Shown in pieces: positions 51,625 to 62,377 of a stretch of 64,000 bases of DNA. Within the stretch, counting starts at the first letter, position 1, and every line of letters starts with the position of its first letter. The notes under the pieces are model-generated. The model had not been told where the DNA came from. It did not search any database and worked only from the letters and a program-made list of their open reading frames with translations. Both the position numbers and the translations under genes were made by a program. This stretch comes from Saururus chinensis (Eukaryota > Streptophyta > Magnoliopsida > Piperales > Saururaceae): NCBI GenBank assembly GCA_035235625.1, contig CP141141.1, forward strand, positions 37,540,219 through 37,604,218, read 5' to 3'.

Positions 51625-52366
51625 TTTGGAAATTTTGTTAAACAATGCCCCCTGCTCTAGCTCGCGAGGAAGTAGGCGAAGGTTCCGGCGTTCGGGCTCC
51701 GAGAGCAATCCGGTAATAGGGTGAATGAAACTGGGCTTCTTCTTTTTCTTTGCCATGGCCCATTGGGCTGTAGGTAGGGCTGGTTATCGGGCCGGGCTCG
51801 GGCCCGCCCGAGCCTGTTTATTTAGAGCCCGAGCCTGTTAAGCTCGACTACTTATAGCCTATTTAAAAACAAACGTTCATGAACCGGTCATGGGTTCTTA
51901 ACGGGCTATAACTACATTCAACTCAAAAAAATTATTTTTGACCTCATAATGAGATATAACTTGAACATACCGTAAAATTTGATTATTACAGTTAAATATT
52001 TATTAAATTTTTTTATTTTATTATTTTTTAAATAAAAGATAAATATAAATTCTTAAATCCTATTTAAATATGAAACCATTTCAACAAATTAGCCTACTTA
52101 ATATATTTTTTAAAAGGGTTTTAGTTTCTCTTGCTAATGTAATTATTATTTTATATTTTTAAATTATTACGAGTTTAAAGGTGATTTTCTAAAAAAATTC
52201 AAAAAACACCTTAAAATTCCTAGATACCACAAATAACAGCTGACAAAGTATATAACTTCTTCCAATACTAGAATAACTTCTTTCTCTTTAATTTGTGCAT
52301 CCAAACTCCATTTCATGGGATGAAATGGGCTAAATCAAAGGGTTGATTCGCTATCAAACAGTATTC

Positions 52367-52462
52367 TACTCCCTCTATGTCTTATGTAGTTTTTCAAAAT
52401 AAAATAAAATTAATTTATTTAAAAACCTTAAATAAAATTTATAATATGAGATGGAGGAAGTA
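52367..52462. mobile_element. Stowaway-like MITE nested in the hAT element
   Basis: TACTCCCTCTATGTCTTATG at one end and TGAGATGGAGGAAGTA at the other are inverted termini; AT-rich interior, about 96 bp. Confidence 0.6.
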
Positions 52463-53101
52463 TTATTCTCTTACACATTGTATGTCCCTGAGTTATAAGA
52501 TTTACAAGAATAGCGCTCGCTATGATTTTGAGCTAAGCATTCCATTTAAGTAGGAGGTAGGCAGCCCATAAAATATATTGCAGTGTCAAGTGTTATGCAT
52601 TATATCCTTTGAGGTTTTGAAATATGACACTAATGCCCTGTTCCAAGCTTTTAAGAAAATAAATTGAAAATATGATATTAATTTCTATGTTATTGATTGA
52701 ATGGCATACACTCAGAAAATGATTAGCTAAATCATAACGCAGTTGTCACTAATTATCATGTAAAGGACTGCCATAAGCAACAAAGGATTTTATCTATGTC
52801 GAATGATATGTACATCTGTTGTTTTGTTTGTGCTTCTCTTTGGATGAGGTAGTTACAGCAGGAGTAAAGTTCACTTCCATGATGTAACTTCTTGTTGGAA
52901 GAAGCAATGGCAGGGAAGTTCTAGATTCCTGTTGGATCTCACTATGCCCCTCATTCCAAAGGATGGTCTTTTTTGCTTAACAAGTTGAGGACAAGGAAAA
53001 CTCAGCACAGAGACATTATTTTGTAGTCAAACACTTATGGGAGTGGTAAATTAACAAATAAACTAGTGCTAGTGACAATTATTAAGTTCATTAACTTATA
53101 A

Positions 53102-53612
53102 CTTCTGGATATTATTATTTGAAACAGCCAAAAAAAATAACAGACTCCGGAAGGTTGAAGAGTACACAAGTTTGATCCGTAACCTTTCTGCAATTTTGGG
53201 AATGGATTTTTCAGACATCATAATCAAGGTGCACCCCAGTTTAGACAAATCAAATGCCAAGCAATCGAAAAACAAAAGCGATAGCATTTTGGCTAAACTC
53301 GATAGTACTGTTTCATCTCTTACAGTTTGTAAGTTACATAAGAGAAAAACATCATTAAATAAATTTCTCTGATCAGCGAAGAGTAAGAGACTGGAACATT
53401 CTAAACAGAGTAGAATTTCCAACATTAAGGCTAAGTTTTGCATTGCAATTGAGTAGAATCTCCAGCTAATCAAACTTTGGAAATCCTTGATAAATTTGTG
53501 GAGTCTGATGGATACACCTTACGAGGAATTCATCAGCACGGAAGCTAACAAGGAAGTTAGTCATTTTCTCAGTGGCTTCAGCAGTGTAAAGACTGAAAAG
53601 TACATAAGATGA
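53102..53612 (+). pseudogene. Captured MAP65 (microtubule-bundling protein) gene fragment
   Basis: Two segments read as MAP65. The first (53102-53328) codes NNRLRKVEEYTSLIRNLSAI, then LGMDFSDIIIKVHPSLDKSN and LAKLDSTVSSLT, matching the spectrin-like region with its LGMDF...VHPSLD signature; a consensus donor GTAAGT follows at 53329. The second (about 53463-53612) codes LINLWSLMDTPYEEF, the LWNLMDTP signature that follows about 30 residues later in the family, and stops at TGA 53610-53612. Both are in the same order and strand as in a real gene, separated by intron-like sequence. That suggests capture of genomic DNA rather than cDNA. No start codon, no N-terminal half and no microtubule-binding C-terminal region were found, so it cannot make a full MAP65. 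Family match rests on remembered sequences. Confidence 0.7.
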
Positions 53613-53690
53613 GAATGATGACCAAGAAAAATATCATAAAGCGAAGAAAGTTACATGTTCCAATAACAAGATACCATCATGCAATGTAGG

Positions 53691-53800
53691 AACAATCAAA
53701 CTGCAGTAAGTAGTTACACCCCTCCTAATTATCCTGAATAACTTTCTGCACGTGAAACTGTAATAACAATCAAACTGCAGTAAAGCAGTTACACCCCTCC
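53691..53800. repeat. Two-copy tandem duplication, period 73 bp
   Basis: AACAATCAAACTGCAGTAA followed by AGTTACACCCCTCC occurs at 53691 and again at 53764. Inside the hAT element. Confidence 0.75.
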
Positions 53801-54799
53801 CTCAAAAGCCAATGAAGCATTTGAACTGTATACCACATACTCCATACATAAAGAAGGTTAGCCATTTGTGAGTGAGTTACTATTAATTACTGATAAAATT
53901 ATGTATTCAGCACCTTTTGCAAAATGCATGTATAGATTAAAAAGCTCCAGACATAGACTTATAGATGTGACAAATACCCAGAATATTCAGTTTCACAATG
54001 CTTTGAATGAAGACAATAATGCATGCCTGTATTTTTTAGTCTTTTAGCTGGGGCTCATGAGCAAAGAAAGATAGACAAATTTTCAAAATTTGATCTAAAT
54101 GCATAGACAAAAGCAGGGAAGTATAAAAAAGGTATAAGCTATATCGCGCATCTGTTTTAATGTTTGGAAAGATAATCCACACATGCAAGCACCAACAGAA
54201 AGCTCACAAAAATAATCAGACACAATAAGACAAGTTCCATACCACCACCAGTTCAAACAAATCAGCATCACTTTGTAGAAAAGCTTACATTACATCCATG
54301 AACAACAAGCAATAGAAAAGTCCCCAAAAATACTTCTCCACCTCGTGAATACTTCTAATCAACTATGAACCTGATACAGAAATCTAAAAGTGTTTGCCTT
54401 GCCTGTAAATTTGTCAAAGAGACAAGGAAATCGACAGTAATATCAGTGAAATATATACTTTTATATGTCAAGTCACATCTCAAGACTAGGGAGTTCATTA
54501 TCCCAGAAATTTTACGTTCATGACTTCTTCAATCGGGATCAACAACAGCGTAAAAGCACTAATTTGATCAGCTCAAGCAAAGTACAAATTCAAAATCAAG
54601 TTTTTAATACATACGCAGAGCAGAAGATGAAAAAAAAAGAATAAATTGAGAAGAATATTTGGATGTATATAATTCATGAGGGAAGATGAAGATGAGAACA
54701 AAAACGGGGCAGGCAGACAAAAACGCATGTTATTCTATTCATGAGGGAAAAAAGAAAAACAGAACTGAAAACCACAATCGAAGGAAAATGAAGAGACCT

Positions 54800-55135
54800 A
54801 AATTCCGGAAACGCCAGAGTTGGACTCAGTTGACTTCTACTCTGCACTTGTAGGACAGATAAGGCTCTATGTGATCGAATTCTGATTGAACCCAGACGCT
54901 AACTCGCCATGAAACCTGAAATGATGGAAGACATAAGTCACACAATTGAAGAATAGCCTAAAACGAGACCAGATGCTTCCAGCATGGAACTAACAAGTTG
55001 GACAAATAGAGAGGGCTGGAGAAGGTGAAGAAAACAAAAGAGAAACCGAGTTCGAAGCAGAGTGAGAAACGGGAGAGAGGGATAATTGGAAGGATATCTG
55101 ACCTCGACTCTACTGGGGAGTGGGGGGGTCACCAG
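54800..55135 (-). other. Possible second captured gene fragment (5' exon region)
   Basis: On the minus strand a pyrimidine-rich leader-like stretch (from about 55130) runs into an ATG near 54980. A good acceptor (TTCCATCATTTCAG, about 54916) is followed by a 25-residue frame, VSWRVSVWVQSEFDHIEPYL, that ends after CRVEVN. The look is of leader, first exon, intron and second exon of a host gene. I do not recognise the protein. Confidence 0.25.
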
Positions 55136-55441
55136 TCACCACCCCCAGTAGAATGCCGGAGAAGCCGTCCGCATCCCCTCGTCCCTCACAAGCCGGTGAT
55201 CGAAGAGCATTTGGGAGCACTCGAGCGAAGAACTCAGGCGACGGTGAAGAACTCGGGCGAAGGAGTGATTAGGATGCCAAAGACTGAAAAACCTAACGGG
55301 ACTTATCGGGCTCCCGCGGTGGAGCCCGAGCCCGATTCATTTTACGGGAGCCCGATAACAGCCCGTTTGTAAATAGTTATTCGGGCTCGGGCCGGGCTAG
55401 TCAAACGGGCTCAGGGCCCAATTGCCAGCCCTAGCTGTAGG

Positions 55442-58330
55442 TCTTTACAAAGGAGATGGTACTTGGGACCAGTCCATTTCATAGATAATAACATGTGGGC
55501 CTAGCGCCGTTGCTGGTATATGATATTAGGTCCTTTGAGGAATGATACCGCTAAATTTAAAATCCAGGGCCCTTCGCTTTTGTTAAAGTGCCTTTTTTGG
55601 AATAAAGTTAATATGAGTTTGGCTCATATAATGGGAAATATTTTTCATGCTACCTGTTGACCGTGCTCACTAGGAGTTTGAGTATAAAGAATGTACCTGA
55701 AGTGTCTATTTTTGCGATCGATAGAATGCATTTATTATGCTGGACTCATTGTCAGAGCGGAATATAAAAAATGCTACCTAAGCAATGTGAGCTATAAGAT
55801 TGATTTTGAAAGAGATGAGGAGGTAATTGGTACATTCAAATCAAAATTTAAATATGTGAAGCCCAGGTTCATTTTGGCCTAACCCGAGCTCATGCTAATA
55901 AATTTTTTATAAAAAAAGTTTATATACTAGCTTAATGTCTGTTGTCTTTAGTTGGATGGGAGGGTTGCGACCATAGATAAGTCGTTATAATAGGGGACCT
56001 AAGAGTGTACATTGGGTTTCTAGCCCTCATGGGTTATTCTCTATAACTTAAGTTGTTAGGAAACATTTTGTCCTTATATTTCTTCATCATCTCTTAGAAA
56101 ATTATTTGTATTCTTAATATAGAAAAGTAATTTGGCTCATTTTTAGGGAAATACTTGGACTGCCTGGTTCTTAGTACGAGATAACTGCATCAGACTTGTT
56201 TTACAGAGCAGGAAGTACCTCTTGCTGTCGATGGGGGAAGGATAATGAGTCAATAGAGGTAGGGTACACTAGCAACTTCGACCCGACTGCCACCCTTAAA
56301 AATAATGAGCAAACACCCCCAAGAACCCCATTATTTGATAAAGGGGAATAATTGATGGAAATTACATTGCTAGATGAATCCGGCTATAAGCATGCACACC
56401 TTTTTTTATATAAATTAAACAAAGAAACTCATAGCATAGAGAGAAAAGGTAAAAAAAGAAACTTTCTTCTATTTTAATATAATTGAATATAAAATTACAC
56501 ACTAATGACTAATAATGAGGCACCAAACTACTATATAAGCCCTAGTGACATTAGATGCAAATAAAAGAGTCTTGTCTAGGGCTACATTACAACTAACCAA
56601 TTAATAATAAAGAAAATAAGTCAAATAAATCCTAAATAAGTATGAACCCATGAAATTAAGTCTATGCAAAATAAAATACCTAAAGATAAGAATTTCTACA
56701 TAGAAATTCCAAATCAAATTAGAATCTCGATAGAATTTAGAATAGGGTGATCGATCACTCTCAAGGGCCGATTGATCATTTATGTTACTAGAACAAATGG
56801 TTGAACACAACGATTGATTGCACTTGAATCCGATCAAATATCAATCACTCTTACTAGATCATTCTTTGTAAGCCTATTTGCAAACGATTGATCACACATA
56901 GTGATTGATCGATTATTGGGTATATTGTTTTAAAACCCATGTTTTTTATCCTAATTTTTCATATACCTCAAAGTCAATTGGATTGTATTACTATTTCTCT
57001 TCCTTAATACCTTAATTAAAATGACCCCACATCTCATACTCCTACTATGGCAGTAGTGGCAGTGGCTCTGGTAGTAACCCTACACCCCCTCCTCATTCTT
57101 CAGGAAGTTTCAACTTGGGGAAGCTACAACTGCATCACCTCTTGGCTACAAACTGGCGTCGGCTGCAACTTTGAGGAGGAGCAAGAGGAAGAGAAATAGG
57201 AGGGGTAAAGCACGACCTAGTGGAGCAAAAGCTAATTAAGGTCAGGCCATTGTTGTAACGTGGGGAGGGGTTAGAGTACATGCTGCCATTACCACTGACA
57301 CCAAAAAGGGAGGGAGAAAAGGATAAATTGGGGTAGAAATAGGGAGACAAATTTTCATATATTATGAGTTATATGGGAGATTTGAAAAACATATAAGGTA
57401 AATAAGAAATGAGGTACTGAGAAGTTTATTAGGGTATATATACTCACATTTTTAGAAAAAAATAGCTTTTTTTTCATTTCAAATGAGCCCACAACTTTTG
57501 GGTTATGGATGGAGATTTTGAGAAAATAAAATTTGAGAGAAACTTTATGCCAAAAATAAATAAACTTTATTCATAGCTGGATATGCTCAGCTAGGGCAAA
57601 AACATAAACGCGTAAGATACTTAACCAAAAATCATCTTAGTTCAGATCAAACAACATTACTAATAAAAGCAAAAACATCGAATTCAATAACAAATCATTC
57701 AATTCGATCACCAAAGCACATATCTAATTACATTCAAAGTTAAATATCATAGGAAACAATGGCATAAGCTGCATTAGTAGATGAAATCTCCTACATCCTT
57801 GGAACAAGCATGCTGCTGAAGACATGCACTTCCTCTCTCTCCCCTATCTCTCCATATTCTCCTCTTACTAATAACTGCCCATTTTTCAATTGTAATTCCC
57901 ACTAGTCTATTTGCCCAAATTAAGGTTGGAAAATGTATGTGTAGGGCCCACATGATTGTAACATGAGCTTGGAAATTGCGAACCGGGTCCTAATGTGAGG
58001 TATATTTTAAGGAATTCAAATCCGTTAGGCTGGTAAAGTTTTACTAGTTGTTGTTGAAGGCCCTAGATCCATGAATGCCATAAGTGCATAAAATCCTCAC
58101 AAAGATTACAATTTTTTGTAGAATTTTTAGGCTAGAGCGTGTGTTGTCCATCCGAGGTCATTAACGGCCAGTTAAGGCCAATGACCACCGGTGGAGTTTT
58201 CACTAGCGGATTTAATTTCTTTTTAAGAGACCTCATTAATATGCACCTAACCAGTGTGCACTCGCGCAATAGGGGCCATACGATCATCATTATGAGATGT
58301 GACGAGTTTTTATAACTCACCTGCCTTCCT
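55442..58330. other. Intergenic, no gene recognised
   Basis: This contains the pre-insertion upstream DNA of the expansin gene (from 55442), AT-rich sequence, and a cluster of CGATTGATC-type motifs at about 56745-56930. A possible remnant of the SmaI-motif MITE is at about 55610-55650. Frames are short. Confidence 0.4.
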
Positions 58331-58902
58331 TAAGAGGTTGGGTGTTAGATTTTTTAGAAACAGAAGTGGAATTTTTTGGAATTAATTTCAAAAATTCATC
58401 ATTGAATATGAATTACAGTTGGTAATGAAATTTTTTAGAATAAATTTGGATATCACGTCAAATATAATATTAAAACTTTAAACTAATATAAGTTTCTCTC
58501 TCAAACTCGAATATGCATGTTCTTGGTACTATTACGCTCCTAAATCCGAGCTTTAACAAACAAAATCCCACAAGGGTAGGTAATTTTAAACTTTTAAAGT
58601 GGGTTCCCACCTATATGGAACATTTTTCGATGCTCAAATCGATATGAGAGGTAACCATTAAAAAACAACGAAATTTGTAATTTTCAAAATAGAAACTAGG
58701 AGCCGAGATTGATGAAATCACCTTATGAGGTGATTCAGTGATTCCGGCCGATTCCGACTTGAAACGGCTTGGAATTAACTTATAGGTAGAATTTTAGTTT
58801 TGTTCACCTTCTACACATAAACATGATTATGATTATTCAAGCTAGAATTGGGACGAAATCAATGAAATCTTACAGAAGTTCCATAACAAACAACCCCTAA
58901 AT
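58331..58902 (+). repeat. About 550-bp AT-rich MITE family, copy b
   Basis: Starts AGAGGTTGGGTGTTAGATTT and ends AACAAACAACCCCTAAA, so the ends are loosely inverted. Its body aligns phrase by phrase with the 58957 copy (TTTTTTAGAAACAGAA, TCACAAGGGTAGGTAATTTT, ATGAGGTGATTCAGTGATTC). Confidence 0.65.
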
Positions 58903-58956
58903 AATATGCATTGTGAATCTTAATATGATGGTATGGGCAGAGCCTCAACATATATT

Positions 58957-59486
58957 AAGGGTATGTTTGGGTGTTTAATTTTTTAGAAACAGAATTAGAA
59001 TTTTTTAGAATTAATTCTATAAATTTACTGCTAAATGTGAATTATGTTTGGTAATAGAATTTGTTAGAATAAATTCAGATGTTGCGTCAAACCAAATTTT
59101 AAAACTTTAAATAATATAACTCTCTCTCCCGAACTAGAATATGAACATTTTTGGTACCGTTACGTTTCTAAATTTGAGCTTTATCAAACAAGATCTCACA
59201 AGGGTAAGTAATTTTGAACTTTTAAAGTAGGCCCTACCTATATGACATATTTCTCGAAGCTTAAATCGTTATGAGAGATAACCGTTGAAAAATAATAGAA
59301 TATGTAACTTTCAAAATGGGGGCTAGGAGATAAAATCGATTGAATCACCTCATGAGGTGATTCGGTGATTCAAGCCGATTTAGGTTTGAAACAGCTTGAA
59401 TCAACTTCAGGGCTTAATTTTTAATTCTGCTTAGCTTCTACACATAAACAAGATTCTAATAATTCAAGTATGAATTGAGGCTGAAT
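58957..59486 (+). repeat. About 550-bp MITE family, copy c (left arm of an inverted pair)
   Basis: Begins AGGGTATGTTTGGGTG and continues with the same ordered phrases as copy b. It ends where an opposite-strand copy begins (TTAAGGGGATGTTTG at about 59487). Confidence 0.65.
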
Positions 59487-60037
59487 TAAGGGGATGTTTG
59501 TGTACTAAATTTTTGTAATATTCAGTTAATTCAACCTCAATTTAGGCTTGAATTATTAGAATCCTGTTTGTGTGTAGAAGCTGAGCAGAATAAAACATTC
59601 AGCCTTGAAGTTGATTCAAGTCGTTTCGAGCCTGAATCACTGAATCATCTCATGAGGTGATTCAGTCAATTCTATCTCATACCCCCTGTTTTGAAAATTA
59701 TAATTCTATTATTTTTTAATGGTTATCTCTAATATCGATTTAAGCTTTGAGAAATGGGCCATATAGGTAGGGCATACTTTAAAAGTTTAAAATTACCTAC
59801 CCGTGTAGGATCTTATTTGATAGAGCTCGAATTTAGAAGCGTAATGGTACCAAGAACGTGCATATCCGAGTTTGGGAGAGATAGTTATATTAGTTTAATG
59901 TTTTAAAATTGGGTTTGACATGACATCTGAATTTATTCTAATAAATTATATTACCAAACGTTATTCACATTAGGCAGTGGATTTTTAGAATTAATTCGCT
60001 ACCGCTACCGAATTAATTCAGCACCCAAGCGATCCCT
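59487..60037 (-). repeat. About 550-bp MITE family, copy d (right arm of an inverted pair)
   Basis: Reverse-strand copy of the same family: AATTCAACCTCAATTTAGG, CTCATGAGGTGATTCAGT and GGTACCAAGAACGTGCATAT in inverse order. It ends CACCCAAGCGATCCCT, the inverse of copy c's start. Together c and d form a 1.08-kb near-palindrome. Confidence 0.65.
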
Positions 60038-60049
60038 ATGTACCATGAG

Positions 60050-61600
60050 TCATTAGTTTTTTTTATATCTTAAGGAGCCCTGCCAGCCCTTGGGAGCATT
60101 TTTTTGAGAAGAAATTGAACTTAACTTGTATTAAATGGGAGAAAATAAATATTCCATTCATCCCATATTAATAGTTTAATTTTTTTAAATATAAATAATA
60201 TTAAAAATAATTACTATAATAATAGAGAGAGAAAAATATTTACCAAGTGTTCCCTTTTTACCAACCCTTTAGATGGAGGTAACTTGCGAGCAGTTTCTTG
60301 AGAACAAATTAAACTTAAATTGTATTAGATGTTAGAAAATAAATATTCCATTCATCTCATACTAATAGTTTAATTTTAAAAAAATAATGAAAAATTATGT
60401 AAATAGTATTAGAAAAATAATTACCGAAATAGTAGAAAAAATATTTACCAATATAATATTTATTTTTTATAATAATTTTTTTTATAATTTTATTATTTAA
60501 AATAATTAAATTAATAAACTTGACTGATTTTATGATTTAAAAGAACTAATTATACTGATTTCGTCATTCACATTGTACTGAGACAAAATCAATATTATTC
60601 ATCCTTCTAAGGATGATATATAAGGAAGTCATTTAACTCAATTTTAAAAAACCTAATATATAAGGAAATCATTTAATTACTTCTTTACTCTGTTAACTAA
60701 TTAGCATAAGAAAGGTAACATACACTTGTCAAGATGCCCCTGAAGGTAGCTAGGGAGTTAAAGCTATTAATATGAGATTTTTTTTTAAATAATAAGACTA
60801 TTAAAATGAGACGGAGGGATTAAAATAAAGTAAAAGCTGGGTCCTCCGAGACAGGTTTTTCTAAATAAACTCTCTCCATGCAAAAGTCAGGTGGTTTATA
60901 TGAACAGGTCTCAAACAAAAATGAGTCGTGCATTAAGATTGATTTAGTAGAACAGGGTGATTGGCAATGACCGTGGATAGGAAATGCAGCTGACCCATGT
61001 TTCACTAGGTTCCCTTTCTAGGCCTCACAATATTCATGGGAGAGAAAAGAGAAGGATCTACAATATCAAAGTCTTTCCGGCCATGACATTTGAGCACCCA
61101 AGTGGAGAAGGATGCAAAAGATGGTGAGGAGCGGCTGCCTTTCGGCTGCATATATATTCTTTGTCTCACTAATGAGTAAACGAAAACCAAAACATCTGAT
61201 TGTCCCAGTTTCAACCTACTTCTGTGTGTACGACGAATAGCTGTATTATCTAACAACATACATCCTTATAATTAAGAAGAGTTTCCCATTTCAAGTAAGG
61301 AAGAATATGTTTGCTTGCTGCATGTATCCTCCTCTTCCTTGATACAGTTGATGAAGAAGAGATACCATTATCTACGCGGGGCCCTGCACGCCATGCTGAT
61401 TCGATCCAGATTCTCTGGTGACCTTCCCATCGATCTGCTTACATAAAAGTTCGTGCTTACTAATATAATTCTGCAGGCAACTTCTTGGGCCACTTTTTTG
61501 TCGTTTGAGTTGGCCAATACTAAATCGGAAACATGGATGGTTAGTATAGACGGCAAGGAAAGAAGAAAGTGATGAATAAATTCCGATCTCTTATAAAATT
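60050..61600. other. Intergenic with Stowaway- and fold-back-like fragments
   Basis: Fragments resembling the 43.7-kb fold-back termini (AAAAATATTTACCAA at about 60230 and 60440) and Stowaway ends (60155-60180 and about 60805). Small minus-strand frames (61005-61259, 61368-61556) are not recognised. Confidence 0.4.
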
Positions 61601-61936
61601 GGTAGGCGGTGGCTCAGTTGGCAATTGAAGTTCTATCGTTCCTCAAGACAGCTTGTGCATGGGTGGATGGAGTAGAACAGGAAAATCCATCGACTCTTAA
61701 CTAGTCCACTCTCTGCCTTGCTGTTCTATCATTCCTAAACTTGTCCCCAAACCTAAGTTGGGGAGTGCAAAGAGATCTGAAAAAGGCTCACTTCAATTAG
61801 AGAAAAGAAAGACAAGGAAAAAGGAGTTGTGGGCCTCTCCTTTTTGTCTCGTCCTTTGCCTTAAAACCCTTGAAGGGCAACCATCTCATTCTGTTTGCAT
61901 CTTCCAATCAACTCCCTAGCTTTCTGCTTCTCTAAG

Positions 61937-62065
61937 GTCCCTCTCTCTCTCTCTCCCTCCCTCCTTCCCTTGTATACATCATTAATGTTAAATAAATGCT
62001 TTTAAAAACAGTTTTAGATTCAATCTTAAGTGCAATTATTGACTGTTGCATGGTGAATATTGCAG
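61937..62065 (+). other. Possible 5' UTR intron of the NAC gene
   Basis: Donor AAG|GTCCCTC after a leader-like stretch and acceptor TTGCAG at 62065, 155 bases before the NAC start codon. The donor side runs into a CT microsatellite. Speculative without transcripts. Confidence 0.25.
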
Positions 62066-62220
62066 GGTTTGTGTACATAGCATTTAACAAGTAGATCGTG
62101 TACATATATACGTAGTTGGTGAACAGGCTGGTCTTCTCATTTTTTCAACAGAAGGCTGCAGTTTTTTTGTCCTTATTCTTCTGAGTAGAAGGCTCGATTT
62201 AGAAGAAGGTTGCAAGGAAG

Positions 62221-62377
62221 ATGACTTCTATGAGTTTGCCACCGGGCTTCCGGTTTCATCCAACTGATGAGGAACTCGTCGCCTACTACCTCAAGAGGAA
62301 GATCAATGGCCGTAAGATTGAGCTCGAAATTATTCCGGAGGTCGACCTCTACAAATGCGAACCCTGGGATTTGCCAG
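62221..62377 (+). CDS. NAC-domain transcription factor, first exon (gene runs off the window)
   Basis: The first coding exon gives 52 residues and one base: subdomain A ([20 protein letters not shown]) and B ([15 protein letters not shown]) of the NAC DNA-binding domain, ending at the donor CCAG|GTATAA, the usual first-intron site of NAC genes (phase 1). NAC proteins dimerise and activate developmental and stress genes in the nucleus. Subdomains C-E (normally EWYFF...GYWKATG) are not found in the remaining 1.6 kb, so the intron is longer than that and the rest of the gene lies beyond 64000. The beginning [12 protein letters not shown] and [19 protein letters not shown] suggest the NAC028/045/086-type group, a tentative reading. 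The start is the first in-frame ATG before SLPPGFRF. Confidence 0.9.

Larger units (their letters stand above)
51775..55433. mobile_element. 3.66-kb hAT element with captured gene fragment, perfect 8-bp TSD
   Basis: Identical GCTGTAGG flanks both ends (51767-51774 and 55434-55441). Termini TAGGGCTGGTTATCGGGCC and, inverted, TAGGGCTGGCAATTGGGCC share their first nine bases. Subterminal GGGCTCGGGC/GCCCGAGCC repeats follow on both sides. The size could fit an autonomous element, yet I find no transposase frame. Instead it carries a MAP65 fragment (53102-53612), a Stowaway-like MITE and a 73-bp tandem duplication. The left end is about 140 bp upstream of the expansin start codon. Confidence 0.9.

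Noticed and set aside
50251..51660. Long plus-strand frames across the expansin gene
   Set aside because: They are complements of GC-rich expansin exons; the minus strand has signal peptide, cysteines and splice sites in phase.
53096..53473. 125-codon minus-strand frame opposite the MAP65 fragment
   Set aside because: The plus strand carries the conserved MAP65 signatures; the minus frame is its shadow.
61600..61660. GGCGGTGGCTCAGTTGGCAA segment resembling a tRNA D-arm
   Set aside because: No matching acceptor stem, anticodon arm or TTCRA T-loop at the proper spacing.
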